A stretch of DNA of 7,110 nucleotides from Desulfobacterales bacterium (GCA_025454275.1 JALOOS010000262.1:1-7110); one strand, 5' to 3'; shown: positions 1-6,081, counted from the first letter of the stretch. Notes: generated by a model from the letters alone, not told the origin. A program made the numbers and translations.

Positions 1-2278
1 CGGCGGCCAGCACCGCCTGTTCGAGCAGCTGCTCCGCCTCGTCGCTCTTGCCATGGCGCTGCTGCAGGAGCCCGACGACGGTGTGAAGCCATGATTTTTC
101 CGGTGCGCTGGTCCAGCCGCCCAGTGCCTCCGCGGCGTTGACCCGGCCCTCCAGAACCGCCAGCAGGTAGCCCTCGAATTCTCCCGGGCTCTTCCAGTCG
201 GCGGCGGCCAGCTCCTGCCGTTGAGCCCGGGCGTCTTGGCTGCCGGCGAGCCAGTCGATCAGCACCATCATCCAGCGGGCCTGGTAATCCTCGGGGTCGA
301 GAGAGAGGGATTGGGTGAAGCGCCGGCGGGCGCCTTCGAAGTCGCCATGGCAGAAACGCATCATGCCGGCCGCGGTGACGAGTTCCGGCTGCAGGTTGCG
401 GACGAGCTTCGCGTCGGCCAGGGCCAGCGCGTCGACCCAGCGCGATGCGGCGGCCGCCTCCCGGATGCGGGCGAGCGTCGCCTCGATCGAGAAGTCCGGC
501 ACCCCGTTCCATTTGGCCTGCCCGGCTTTGAGTTCGACGAGCAGCTGCACCGCCTCCGTGATGGGCAGGATCAAGCCCATGTCCCAGACCGGCGTCACCA
601 TCGGGACCAGCCCCTGGGCGAAGTCCATCGCCACGGCCGATACGATGCCGATCACCTTGCCCCGTGCATCGATCACCGGCCCGCCGCTGTTGCCGCCGTG
701 AAGCGAGGCGTCGATGTGGAACATGGTCTCGAACGCGCGGCGCACGCTGCCGCGCACGACGCTGGCGTTGACCGTGTCGACCTGGGTGCGGCTTCCCAGA
801 GGAAACCCCAGGGCGATCACCCGGGAGAGCTTGGGCAGCCGGCGTGGATCCATTTCGAGGTCGAGCGGCAGCGGGGTGAGCCCGTCGGGCACCCGTTCGA
901 TCTTGAGGACGGCGAAGTCGTCTTTCAGGGGAGCGATGACCAGCTGGCGGGTGCGCATCGGCGGCCGGGCCACGCCGGCGATCTCCACCCGGGGGGAGCC
1001 CTCGGTGCTGAAGGCGTTCTCCGTGAAATAGACATCCGAGAGGTCCGCCCCCTCGATCAGCCGGCCGGAGGGATTGAAGGCCTTCGCCCCCTCGAACCAG
1101 AGGTAAATGTGATAGGTGAGCGTGGGCTGCATGTCGCGCAGGCGCAGGTACTGCACCGCCCCGTCGAAGCGGGGGTCTTCCAGCCAGGGGCAGACCACGT
1201 GACGGCTGGTGAGCAGATAGCCCTCCCGGTCCACCAGGAAGGCCGTACCCTCGGCCACGTTGCGATAAAGGGTGCGGCCCTCGCTCTCGATGGCATAGTC
1301 GACCAGCACGAACCCCACCGAGCCGGCATAGCGGTTGGCGTACCCTTCGAGCAGGCTTTCGGCATCCGGCTGCGGCCGATCGACGGTAAACCAGGCGGCC
1401 AGGCCGGCCGCCACCAGCAGCAGGACCACGATCGCAAGCCACCGAATCCGGCTCTGGAGCCTGCGCACGTGGCGCTCCGGCGGCAGGGTCTCCGGTGCGG
1501 GCGAAGGGCTTTCTACGGCCAGATCCTCGGGCAGGTCCAGATCGTCCACTCTGCCCTCGGGATGGTCGATCTCCAAATCGCCCGCGAGCAGCTCGACGAA
1601 AACCTTGCCGAGCGACCAGATATCGCTTCTGAAATCGAGCGGCCGCCGGTTGACGATGTCCGGGTGGCAGGCTAGAAGCTGTTTCAGCATCGGGGCCGGC
1701 CGGTCGAGCCGGGGGTCGATGAAACGCGAGAGCTTGTAGTCGATTTTAATTTGGAAGCCGGCCTCCTCGCCCGGAACGGCGAGAATGTCGTTCAGGATGA
1801 GGTGGGGAATGAAATGGCCGTGCCGATGCAGCACGGCAAGGATCGAGGCCATCCGGTGGAAGAGACCGATCAGCAGGCGGCGGTCCGCCAGCCGGCCGGA
1901 GGCCAGCAGCGAGCCCCAGCTTTCGCTGTCGATCCACTCGCTGATCCGGTACCAGAGGCCGTCCGCAGAGCGCCGAATGGCGTGGTGGCGCACGAACCCC
2001 TCATCCGGGAGCTTTTTCAGCTCTTCGAGCTCGCGCTGCAGCCGGGCGGCCACCTGCTCGTCTACGCCCGAGCGCGCGGTGAAGAGGCGGATCATGACCG
2101 GTTCGTGGGTGCGCTCGCGGATCGCGCGGCACAAAAAGCTGGAGTGGCCCTCGTGGAGGACATCCACGATGCGGTAGTCGTCGATGTGGGTGCGGCCCTC
2201 GGCGATGCGCCCGCCGCAGGCGGGGCAGGTGGTGATCTCTTCGGCCACCGATTGGCCGCAGACCGGGCAGAGCTTCAT
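1..2278 (-). CDS. Zinc ribbon / pseudokinase / TM / trypsin-like serine protease / TPR protein (3' end off window)
   Basis: An uninterrupted minus-strand frame of 759 visible codons runs off the left edge. Domains in order: zinc ribbon with C4, C7, C18, C21 (CPVC and CPAC pairs); kinase-like fold about 34-240, including IWSLG at 220-224; a Pro/Asp/Glu-rich linker; basic RHVRRLQSRIR just before one membrane helix (280-299); a trypsin/HtrA-like protease with H360 (TSRHVV), D454 (DDFAVLK) and S531 (GGNSGGPV); TPR-like repeats about 600-759. The kinase part lacks catalytic residues: R64 replaces the VAIK lysine, IPH (157-159) replaces HRD, and DYK (180-182) replaces DFG. The basic flank implies a cytoplasmic N-terminus and a periplasmic protease and TPR part. 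ATG at 2278 is the first start after an in-frame stop at 2324-2326, with a GGGGG ribosome binding site 8 nt upstream. Inference: a membrane sensor or scaffold coupling a cytoplasmic signal to an intact-looking periplasmic protease. Substrate unknown. Confidence 0.88.
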   Translation of the reverse strand, partial: MKLCPVCGQSVAEEITTCPACGGRIAEGRTHIDDYRIVDVLHEGHSSFLCRAIRERTHEPVMIRLFTARSGVDEQVAARLQRELEELKKLPDEGFVRHHAIRRSADGLWYRISEWIDSESWGSLLASGRLADRRLLIGLFHRMASILAVLHRHGHFIPHLILNDILAVPGEEAGFQIKIDYKLSRFIDPRLDRPAPMLKQLLACHPDIVNRRPLDFRSDIWSLGKVFVELLAGDLEIDHPEGRVDDLDLPEDLAVESPSPAPETLPPERHVRRLQSRIRWLAIVVLLLVAAGLAAWFTVDRPQPDAESLLEGYANRYAGSVGFVLVDYAIESEGRTLYRNVAEGTAFLVDREGYLLTSRHVVCPWLEDPRFDGAVQYLRLRDMQPTLTYHIYLWFEGAKAFNPSGRLIEGADLSDVYFTENAFSTEGSPRVEIAGVARPPMRTRQLVIAPLKDDFAVLKIERVPDGLTPLPLDLEMDPRRLPKLSRVIALGFPLGSRTQVDTVNASVVRGSVRRAFETMFHIDASLHGGNSGGPVIDARGKVIGIVSAVAMDFAQGLVPMVTPVWDMGLILPITEAVQLLVELKAGQAKWNGVPDFSIEATLARIREAAAASRWVDALALADAKLVRNLQPELVTAAGMMRFCHGDFEGARRRFTQSLSLDPEDYQARWMMVLIDWLAGSQDARAQRQELAAADWKSPGEFEGYLLAVLEGRVNAAEALGGWTSAPEKSWLHTVVGLLQQRHGKSDEAEQLLEQAVLAA

Positions 2279-2291
2279 CGTCGCAGCCCCC

Positions 2292-2344
2292 GTTCGACCC
2301 GTTTCATGCCGATGGTAGGAAATCTATCAACGAACGGGTCAAAC
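2292..2344 (-). promoter_or_regulatory. 12-bp inverted repeat (stem-loop) immediately upstream of the protease gene's RBS
   Basis: Plus-strand 2292-2303 (GTTCGACCCGTT) and 2333-2344 (AACGGGTCAAAC) are inverted copies matching at 11 of 12 positions. In minus-strand RNA the single mismatch is a G-U pair. The loop is 29 nt. A further AACGGG copy (minus strand, 2294-2289) abuts the GGGGG ribosome binding site, so an alternative 8-bp stem (2331-2338 with 2289-2296) could partly occlude it. No U tract follows, so this is not a standard intrinsic terminator for corA. It could be an operator, a translational control hairpin or an RNA-processing site. A weak minus-strand TTGACC -35-like hexamer (2342-2337) overlaps one arm. 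Confidence 0.4.
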
Positions 2345-2394
2345 CGCAAGCGCGGCCGAATCTGCGCCGTGCAGGCCGTGTGGGTGAAAGGGGT

Positions 2395-3366
2395 TCATAG
2401 CCATCGTTTACGCTTGAAGTAGAGGTAGGGCAGGATGGCCGAAACAAGCATGAGGCCGATGGCGATGGGGTAGCCGAACCGGTGGGAGAGCTCCGGCATG
2501 AACTGAAAATTCATGCCGTAGATGCTGGCGATCAGGGTGGGCGGCAGGAAGACGACGGCCGCGACCGAGAAGATCTTGATGATGTTGTTCTGCTGGATGT
2601 TGATCATGCCGAGGGTCGCATCGAGCATGAAGTTGATCTTGTTGGTCATGAAGGCGGCATGATCGGTCAGGGAGGCGATGTCCCGGCCGATGACCTTGAG
2701 CACATCCCGGATCTCGCCGGCCTTGGGGTTCTCGGTCAGGGCCTGGTTGATGAAGATGGCCATGCGGCTCAGGGTGGTCAGGCTCTCGCGGATGATGGAG
2801 ATATGGTTGCCCTCTTTGCCGATGTCCTTGATGGCGGCATTCAGGTCGATCGGCGTCGAGTCCCTGCCCTCCTCGGCAAAGATCTGCCGGGAGGTGTGTT
2901 CGATTTCAAGGCTGTGAATTTCCAGAATGTCCGCTGCGCGGTCGATGATGGTTTCGAGCAGGCGGATGAGGGCATCCAGGCTGGTGGCGCAGCTGTTGCC
3001 CGGCTTCTGGAGCCGGGCGGCGAAGGCGTCGAAGGGCCGGGGCTGGATGTAGCGCACCGTGACCAGGGCGGTCTCGGTGAGGATGAAGGTGATGGCCGAG
3101 GAGACCACGTTCTGAGTGTCGGGGCTGGCAATGAGATCCGCCGTCATGAAAAAGGCGCCCTCCTCCTGATAGAGGCGGCTCGACGCTTCGATCTCCTCCA
3201 TTTCGGCCCGGGAGGGGATTTCGATCGAAAGGGCGGATCCGACCTGCCTGATCTCATCCGGTTGGGGCGCGACCATATCGATCCAGCAGGGTGCCGGCGT
3301 TTCGGGGAAAGCCTCCCACTCCAATAGCTGCCAGACGGAATTCAACCGTGCGAAAACCCTGATCAT
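2395..3366 (-). CDS. corA: CorA family magnesium/divalent cation transporter
   Basis: The product is 323 aa, close to the usual 316-350 for CorA. CorA is a homopentameric inner-membrane channel that takes up Mg2+ (some members carry Co2+, Ni2+ or Zn2+). Visible evidence: a soluble acidic N-terminal domain with the family phrase EMEEIEASSRLYQEEG around residue 55-70; a long helical stalk; TM1 at about 265-282 ending in the signature Y283-G284-M285-N286; the MPEL loop at 290-293; TM2 at about 299-317; and a basic cytoplasmic tail KRKRW. The GMN selectivity motif is intact, so the protein should be functional. The start at 3366 has GAGGG about 5 nt upstream, and the stop is TGA at 2395. The protease-like gene follows on the same strand after 116 bp, so the two may share a transcript. 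The N-terminal wording resembles the subfamily common in alphaproteobacteria (from memory). Confidence 0.95.
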   Translation of the reverse strand: MIRVFARLNSVWQLLEWEAFPETPAPCWIDMVAPQPDEIRQVGSALSIEIPSRAEMEEIEASSRLYQEEGAFFMTADLIASPDTQNVVSSAITFILTETALVTVRYIQPRPFDAFAARLQKPGNSCATSLDALIRLLETIIDRAADILEIHSLEIEHTSRQIFAEEGRDSTPIDLNAAIKDIGKEGNHISIIRESLTTLSRMAIFINQALTENPKAGEIRDVLKVIGRDIASLTDHAAFMTNKINFMLDATLGMINIQQNNIIKIFSVAAVVFLPPTLIASIYGMNFQFMPELSHRFGYPIAIGLMLVSAILPYLYFKRKRWL

Positions 3367-3485
3367 GGCACCCTCATGCCCCCGCTTCTCAGGCGTGATC
3401 GGCTCAAGGTTTCAGTTTAGCCCAGTTTCGAATTCAATTCAAAGCCCTTTTTCCAGCAGCCTTTTTAAAACAGTAATTACTACTA

Positions 3486-3514
3486 AATTTATATTCATTT
3501 CCTGAAAATGTCAT
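3486..3514 (-). promoter_or_regulatory. Candidate corA promoter
   Basis: Read on the minus strand, ATGACA (3514-3509) matches the TTGACA -35 at 5 of 6 positions, and TAAATT (3491-3486) matches the -10 at 4 of 6 with a 17-bp spacer. A TATAAA at 3493-3488 is an alternative -10 with a 15-bp spacer. Either gives a corA leader of about 110 nt. The palindrome at 3504-3517 overlaps the -35, a plausible operator position. This is by-eye consensus matching only. Confidence 0.35.
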
Positions 3515-3569
3515 TTTTCCTGATCATCGACAAAAATCAGTAAATTCTCTCTTGCATTAATTTTTGCCG

Positions 3570-3575
3570 TATAAT
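3570..3575 (+). promoter_or_regulatory. Candidate -10 box (TATAAT) for the FadL-like gene
   Basis: A perfect TATAAT lies in the A/T-rich island on the plus strand. No good -35 is found 16-18 nt upstream. TTGCAT at 3552-3557 is only 12 nt away, too close for sigma-70. The promoter may need an activator, or the hexamer may be chance in A/T-rich DNA. If used, transcription would begin near 3582 and leave a leader of about 245 nt before ATG 3827. Confidence 0.35.
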
Positions 3576-3662
3576 AGAAGCCAACCTTGGGCACCATCTC
3601 GTCGTTGCCATCAAGGACCTGGAATGACGCCCGAACCTCTCTGCAGCATTTTCTTCCGCCAC

Positions 3663-3719
3663 CCTGCGACGGCAGGTTTCCCGGCCTGTCGCGCGTTTCG
3701 GATCCGATCCGCCGGAAAC
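3663..3719 (+). other. Potential leader RNA hairpins
   Basis: CCTGC (3663-3667) pairs with GCAGG (3672-3676) around a 4-nt GACG loop. GTTTCCCGG (3676-3684) can pair with CCGGAAAC (3712-3719) as 8 bp with one bulged C; the two stems share base 3676. They fall within the proposed long leader of the FadL-like gene. No T tract follows and I recognise no known regulatory RNA, so function is open and chance pairing is possible. Confidence 0.25.
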
Positions 3720-3813
3720 AGCCTCTTTGGGTGTGATCCGGGTTTCTCTGTGTCGCACCACGATCGGTTGGGTATGCGCGTCGATAAAGGAACCATCAAC
3801 TGAACGGCAAAAC

Positions 3814-3824
3814 GGAGGGAGGAG
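3814..3824 (+). promoter_or_regulatory. Strong Shine-Dalgarno for ATG 3827
   Basis: A purine run GGAGGGAGGAG sits upstream of ATG 3827, with GGAGG 8 nt from the start codon. It is among the strongest ribosome binding sites in the window. It supports translation starting at 3827 with the signal peptide, rather than at the GTG at 3957, which has no comparable upstream purine run. This is key evidence that the FadL-like gene is split by a frameshift. Confidence 0.8.
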
Positions 3825-3826
3825 AC

Positions 3827-3947
3827 ATGCGCAGGAAGCTCATCGGATGCGGAATCGTTGTACTTGTGCTGGGGCTGGCGTCGTCCCTGTACGCCGGCGG
3901 GATCATCAACAAACAGAACCTGAGCGCGGATTACATCCGCACCCTCG
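3827..3947 (+). pseudogene. N-terminal (signal peptide) fragment of the FadL-like gene, out of frame with the barrel
   Basis: From ATG 3827 the frame encodes a classic Sec signal peptide: basic MRRK, a hydrophobic core at about 5-21, and likely signal peptidase I cleavage after LYA (residue 23). The following mature start GGIINKQNLSADYIRTL is, from memory, characteristic of FadL/OmpP1-type proteins of this group. After L40 (codon 3944-3946) the frame turns into nonsense and ends at 4042. The expected continuation (ADAVAFNPAG) resumes one base later, from 3948, in another frame. In relatives about eight residues (recalled as resembling NRNAATDS) lie between RTL and ADAV. One base remains here, so a net loss of about 23 nt explains the shift. 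It could be a true mutation or an assembly error. Confidence 0.75.
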
Positions 3948-3956
3948 GCCGACGCG

Positions 3957-5108
3957 GTGGCTTTCAACCCGGCCGGCACCGCCATGATGAGGGACGGGCT
4001 CTACCTGCGGGCGGATGTCATTTACCTGATGAAGGATTATGAAAACCAGCTGCCGTCGGCCCCTGCGTTTTTCAACTACGGCACCCTCGATTCGGAGGAG
4101 CCGTCGATCATCCCGGGGCTGTTCGCGATTTATAAGCAAGACCGCTGGGCCGCCTTTTTCGGGGTCACTATTCCCGGCGGCGGCGGTACGGTCGACTTCA
4201 AGGACGGCAATGCGCGCACCGTTTTACTGGGCGTAGGCTATGCCGGTGCCTTCGGTGCCCCCACCGGCCAGCAGAAAATTGAGGCCGACAGCTATTACGT
4301 CGGATACAGCTTGGGGGGATCCTACAAGATTTTCGATTCCCTCTCGATCGGGGGCGGCGTCCGTTTCGTGGACGCCTACCAGGAATTTAAAGGCAACTCG
4401 CGGGGAACGGGCGGAGCCCTCGGCAATGAGGCGAGGGTCAAGATCGAGCGCGAGGATGAAGCCTGGAACTATTTCCTCGGGTTGAACTATGCCCCGATCA
4501 AGGACCTGAACATCGCGCTGACCTACATGTCCAACACCAAGCTCAATTTCAAGTCCGACACACAGGACAACACCACCCCTCTCGGCCCCAATTCCATCTC
4601 CTCCCGCGTCGGCTGGGTCGACGGGACCCACGAGCGCGAGGATCTGCCCGGCTACATCGCGGCCGGCATCTCTTACTTCGTAATCCCCGGCGTCCTGCGG
4701 ATCGAGCCGAACCTGACCTATTACCTTGAGAAGGCGGCGAAATGGGAGGGGAGCCGTTTTCAGGATTCCGACTCCGCCGGCAACAGCTATGACATCGGTG
4801 TCACACTGGAGTACATCCTGAATCCCCAGTGGAAATTCAGCATCGGCTACCTGCACACGCAGATCATGGGCATGAATTCGGAAGACCTCCTGCCCGAAGC
4901 GCCGGAGCTGGATGCGAATTCGCTCGGCCTGGGCCTGGTCTGGAGCCCGCTCGAACGGCTGGACGTGACCCTGGGCGGTGTGAGAAGCTGGTACGAATCG
5001 GTGAAGACCGGGTCGAATTCGACCGCCTCCGGCCGCGCGCCGGCCGGCACTCAGTACGACAAGGATGTGTGGGGCCTCGCCTTCGGCCTGCAGTACCGTT
5101 TCTTCTAA
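3957..5108 (+). CDS. FadL/OmpP1/TodX-family outer membrane transport protein (barrel part, 5' frameshifted)
   Basis: This family forms 14-stranded outer-membrane barrels with an N-terminal hatch and carries hydrophobic molecules such as long-chain fatty acids or aromatic hydrocarbons. Visible: the conserved hatch motif NPAG at residues 4-7 from GTG 3957; many alternating aromatic/polar strands (for example YYVGYSLGGSYKIF and WKFSIGYLHT); and a C-terminal strand LQYRFF ending in Phe, as recognised by the BAM assembly machinery. The coherent frame actually extends back to 3948 (ADAV). An in-frame stop at 3921-3923 blocks further extension, and no start there has a ribosome binding site. A repaired protein (40 codons from 3827 plus 386 from 3948) would be about 426 aa, near the family's usual 400-450. 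As written, this barrel lacks a signal peptide and would not reach the outer membrane. Substrate cannot be told from sequence. A strong terminator follows the TAA. Confidence 0.85.
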   Translation: MAFNPAGTAMMRDGLYLRADVIYLMKDYENQLPSAPAFFNYGTLDSEEPSIIPGLFAIYKQDRWAAFFGVTIPGGGGTVDFKDGNARTVLLGVGYAGAFGAPTGQQKIEADSYYVGYSLGGSYKIFDSLSIGGGVRFVDAYQEFKGNSRGTGGALGNEARVKIEREDEAWNYFLGLNYAPIKDLNIALTYMSNTKLNFKSDTQDNTTPLGPNSISSRVGWVDGTHEREDLPGYIAAGISYFVIPGVLRIEPNLTYYLEKAAKWEGSRFQDSDSAGNSYDIGVTLEYILNPQWKFSIGYLHTQIMGMNSEDLLPEAPELDANSLGLGLVWSPLERLDVTLGGVRSWYESVKTGSNSTASGRAPAGTQYDKDVWGLAFGLQYRFF

Positions 5109-5120
5109 GCGACGATCAAC

Positions 5121-5160
5121 CCCGGGGGGCGGCGGGAACGGCGCCCCCCGGGTTTTTCTT
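5121..5160 (+). terminator. Rho-independent terminator after the FadL-like gene
   Basis: A perfect 11-bp GC stem, CCCGGGGGGCG (5121-5131) with CGCCCCCCGGG (5142-5152), encloses a 10-nt loop and is followed by TTTTTCTT (5153-5160). It begins 12 nt after the TAA at 5106-5108. It separates the outer-membrane protein transcript from the coaX-coaBC unit. Confidence 0.93.
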
Positions 5161-5188
5161 GCCATTTTGCTTCGCAGTCAAAATCGTT

Positions 5189-5217
5189 TTCAAATTCCCA
5201 TCGCCTTCTGATACAAT
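5189..5217 (+). promoter_or_regulatory. Candidate extended -10 promoter of coaX-coaBC
   Basis: TGATACAAT (5209-5217) is an extended -10 (TGn plus TACAAT, 5 of 6 to TATAAT). TTCAAA (5189-5194) is a 4-of-6 -35 at a 17-bp spacer. It lies in a short A/T-richer stretch just after the terminator and about 90 bp before coaX. Predicted transcription start is near 5224. No operator was recognised. Confidence 0.55.
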
Positions 5218-5307
5218 CCGATTAAGACGGGTCGGGTTACGGCCCTGTCATGCCGTCGTCGCCGTCCTGCTTGCCTGCCGGCCCTAGGCAGCCCCGAGGA
5301 TACCGCC

Positions 5308-6072
5308 ATGCTGCTTGCCATCAACGTGAACAACACCAACACCTCCTTCGGGCTGCATCGCGAGGGGGGCTGGATCGCGCACTGGCGCATCGCGACGGAC
5401 CGCTCCAAGCAGCCCGACGAACTCGCCATGCTGCTGCGCAGCCTCTGCGACTACGCCCGCCTGAGCTGGTCGGAGGTGTCGGGGGTGGCCCTTTCGAGCG
5501 TCGTGCCGCCGCTCACGCCGGTCTTTGCCGAGATGAGCCGGCGCTACCTCGGCCACGAGCCGCTCGTCGTCTCCAACACCATCCGGACCGGGGTGAGGAT
5601 CCTGATCGACTACCCGGCCGAGATCGGCGCCGACCGGATCCTCAACGCCCTGGGCGCCAAGACCGCCTACGGCGGCCCCTGCATCGTGGTCGATTTCGGC
5701 ACGGCCACCACCTTCGACGCCCTTTCCGCCGAGGGCGACTACGTCGGCGGGGCGATCGCCCCGGGGCTGGGCATTGCGGCCGAGGCGCTTTTCGCCCGGA
5801 CGGCCAAGCTGCCGCGGATCGAGCTCACCGCTCCGCCTGCTGCCATCGGCAAGAACACGGTCCACGCCATGCAGTCCGGCCTGGTGCTGGGCTATGTCGG
5901 GCTGATCGAAACCCTGGTAGGGCGGATCGGGGCCGAGCTGGGGGGCCAGGTCAAGGTGGTCGCCACCGGCGGCATGGCCCACATCCTGGCCGAAATGACA
6001 CCTGCCATCCAAACGGTCGACCCCATGATCACCCTCGAGGGTCTGCGGTTGATCTATCACCTCAACCGTTAG
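5308..6072 (+). CDS. coaX: Type III pantothenate kinase
   Basis: The product is 254 aa, normal for CoaX (about 250-260). It phosphorylates pantothenate with ATP, the first step of coenzyme A synthesis, as a cytoplasmic ASKHA-fold dimer that depends on a monovalent cation. Visible motifs: phosphate-1 region I5-N-V-N-N-T-N11; pantothenate site Y102-P103 followed by G107-A-D109-R110, where D109 is the family's catalytic base; phosphate-2 motif D129-F-G-T-A133; and a C-terminal GLRLIYHLNR. Oddity: the phosphate-1 motif is normally D-x-G-N-T, but here Asp6 is Asn (AAC at 5323-5325) and Gly8 is Asn. The rest looks intact, so activity is uncertain rather than excluded. The start at 5308 has GAGGA 7 nt upstream. 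coaBC follows 9 bp after the stop. The C-terminal half resembles alphaproteobacterial CoaX (from memory). Confidence 0.93.
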   Translation: MLLAINVNNTNTSFGLHREGGWIAHWRIATDRSKQPDELAMLLRSLCDYARLSWSEVSGVALSSVVPPLTPVFAEMSRRYLGHEPLVVSNTIRTGVRILIDYPAEIGADRILNALGAKTAYGGPCIVVDFGTATTFDALSAEGDYVGGAIAPGLGIAAEALFARTAKLPRIELTAPPAAIGKNTVHAMQSGLVLGYVGLIETLVGRIGAELGGQVKVVATGGMAHILAEMTPAIQTVDPMITLEGLRLIYHLNR

Positions 6073-6075
6073 GAG
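6071..6075 (+). promoter_or_regulatory. Ribosome binding site of coaBC overlapping the coaX stop
   Basis: AGGAG shares bases with the TAG stop of coaX (6070-6072) and lies 6 nt before the coaBC ATG at 6082. This arrangement suggests translational coupling, so both CoA enzymes are made from one message. Confidence 0.8.
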
Positions 6076-6081
6076 CTGACG

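Larger units (their letters stand above)
3367..3826. other. Divergent non-coding region between corA and the FadL-like gene
   Basis: About 460 bp without a credible gene. Roughly 3411-3590 is A/T-rich, unlike the GC-rich surroundings, and holds candidate promoters for both directions. Its internal structure includes a near-tandem repeat TCATTTCCTGA (3495-3505) and TCATTTTTCCTGA (3511-3523), and an imperfect palindrome around GAAAATG-T-CATTTT (3504-3517) that overlaps the proposed corA -35. The remaining 3591-3826 is GC-richer and would be a long untranslated leader of the FadL-like gene. I recognise no riboswitch class in it. Short open frames here have no ribosome binding site or recognisable protein. 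Confidence 0.6.

Noticed and set aside
2292..2344. Inverted repeat as an intrinsic terminator of corA
   Set aside because: The loop is 29 nt and no T-rich run follows the stem on the minus strand.
221..2422. Long plus-strand open frames (221-1675 and 1751-2422) opposite the protease gene
   Set aside because: They are codon-register mirror images of the minus-strand gene in GC-rich DNA. Their translations are low-complexity (His, Gly, Arg, Asp-rich) with no recognisable motifs, whereas the minus strand shows a full set of protease and kinase-fold motifs.
2482..3327. 281-codon plus-strand open frame opposite corA
   Set aside because: Shadow frame of a clear CorA with an intact GMN motif; the translation is Gly/Asp-rich without domains.
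3589..3608. Sigma-54-like promoter (GGCAC ... TTGC)
   Set aside because: The GG and GC elements are 15 nt apart instead of the required 10.
3941..3960. Programmed ribosomal frameshifting to join the signal peptide and barrel
   Set aside because: No slippery heptamer or known +1 site is visible, and about eight residues expected from relatives are missing, which a slip would not explain. A deletion or assembly error fits better.
3537..3985. Small open frames in the leader of the FadL-like gene (3564-3803 plus, 3537-3761 minus, 3611-3985 minus)
   Set aside because: No ribosome binding site, no recognisable protein features, and they overlap promoter-like or signal-peptide coding DNA.
4224..5165. 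313-codon minus-strand open frame opposite the FadL-like gene
   Set aside because: Antisense of a recognisable outer-membrane barrel. It also runs through the terminator hairpin and has no motif of its own.
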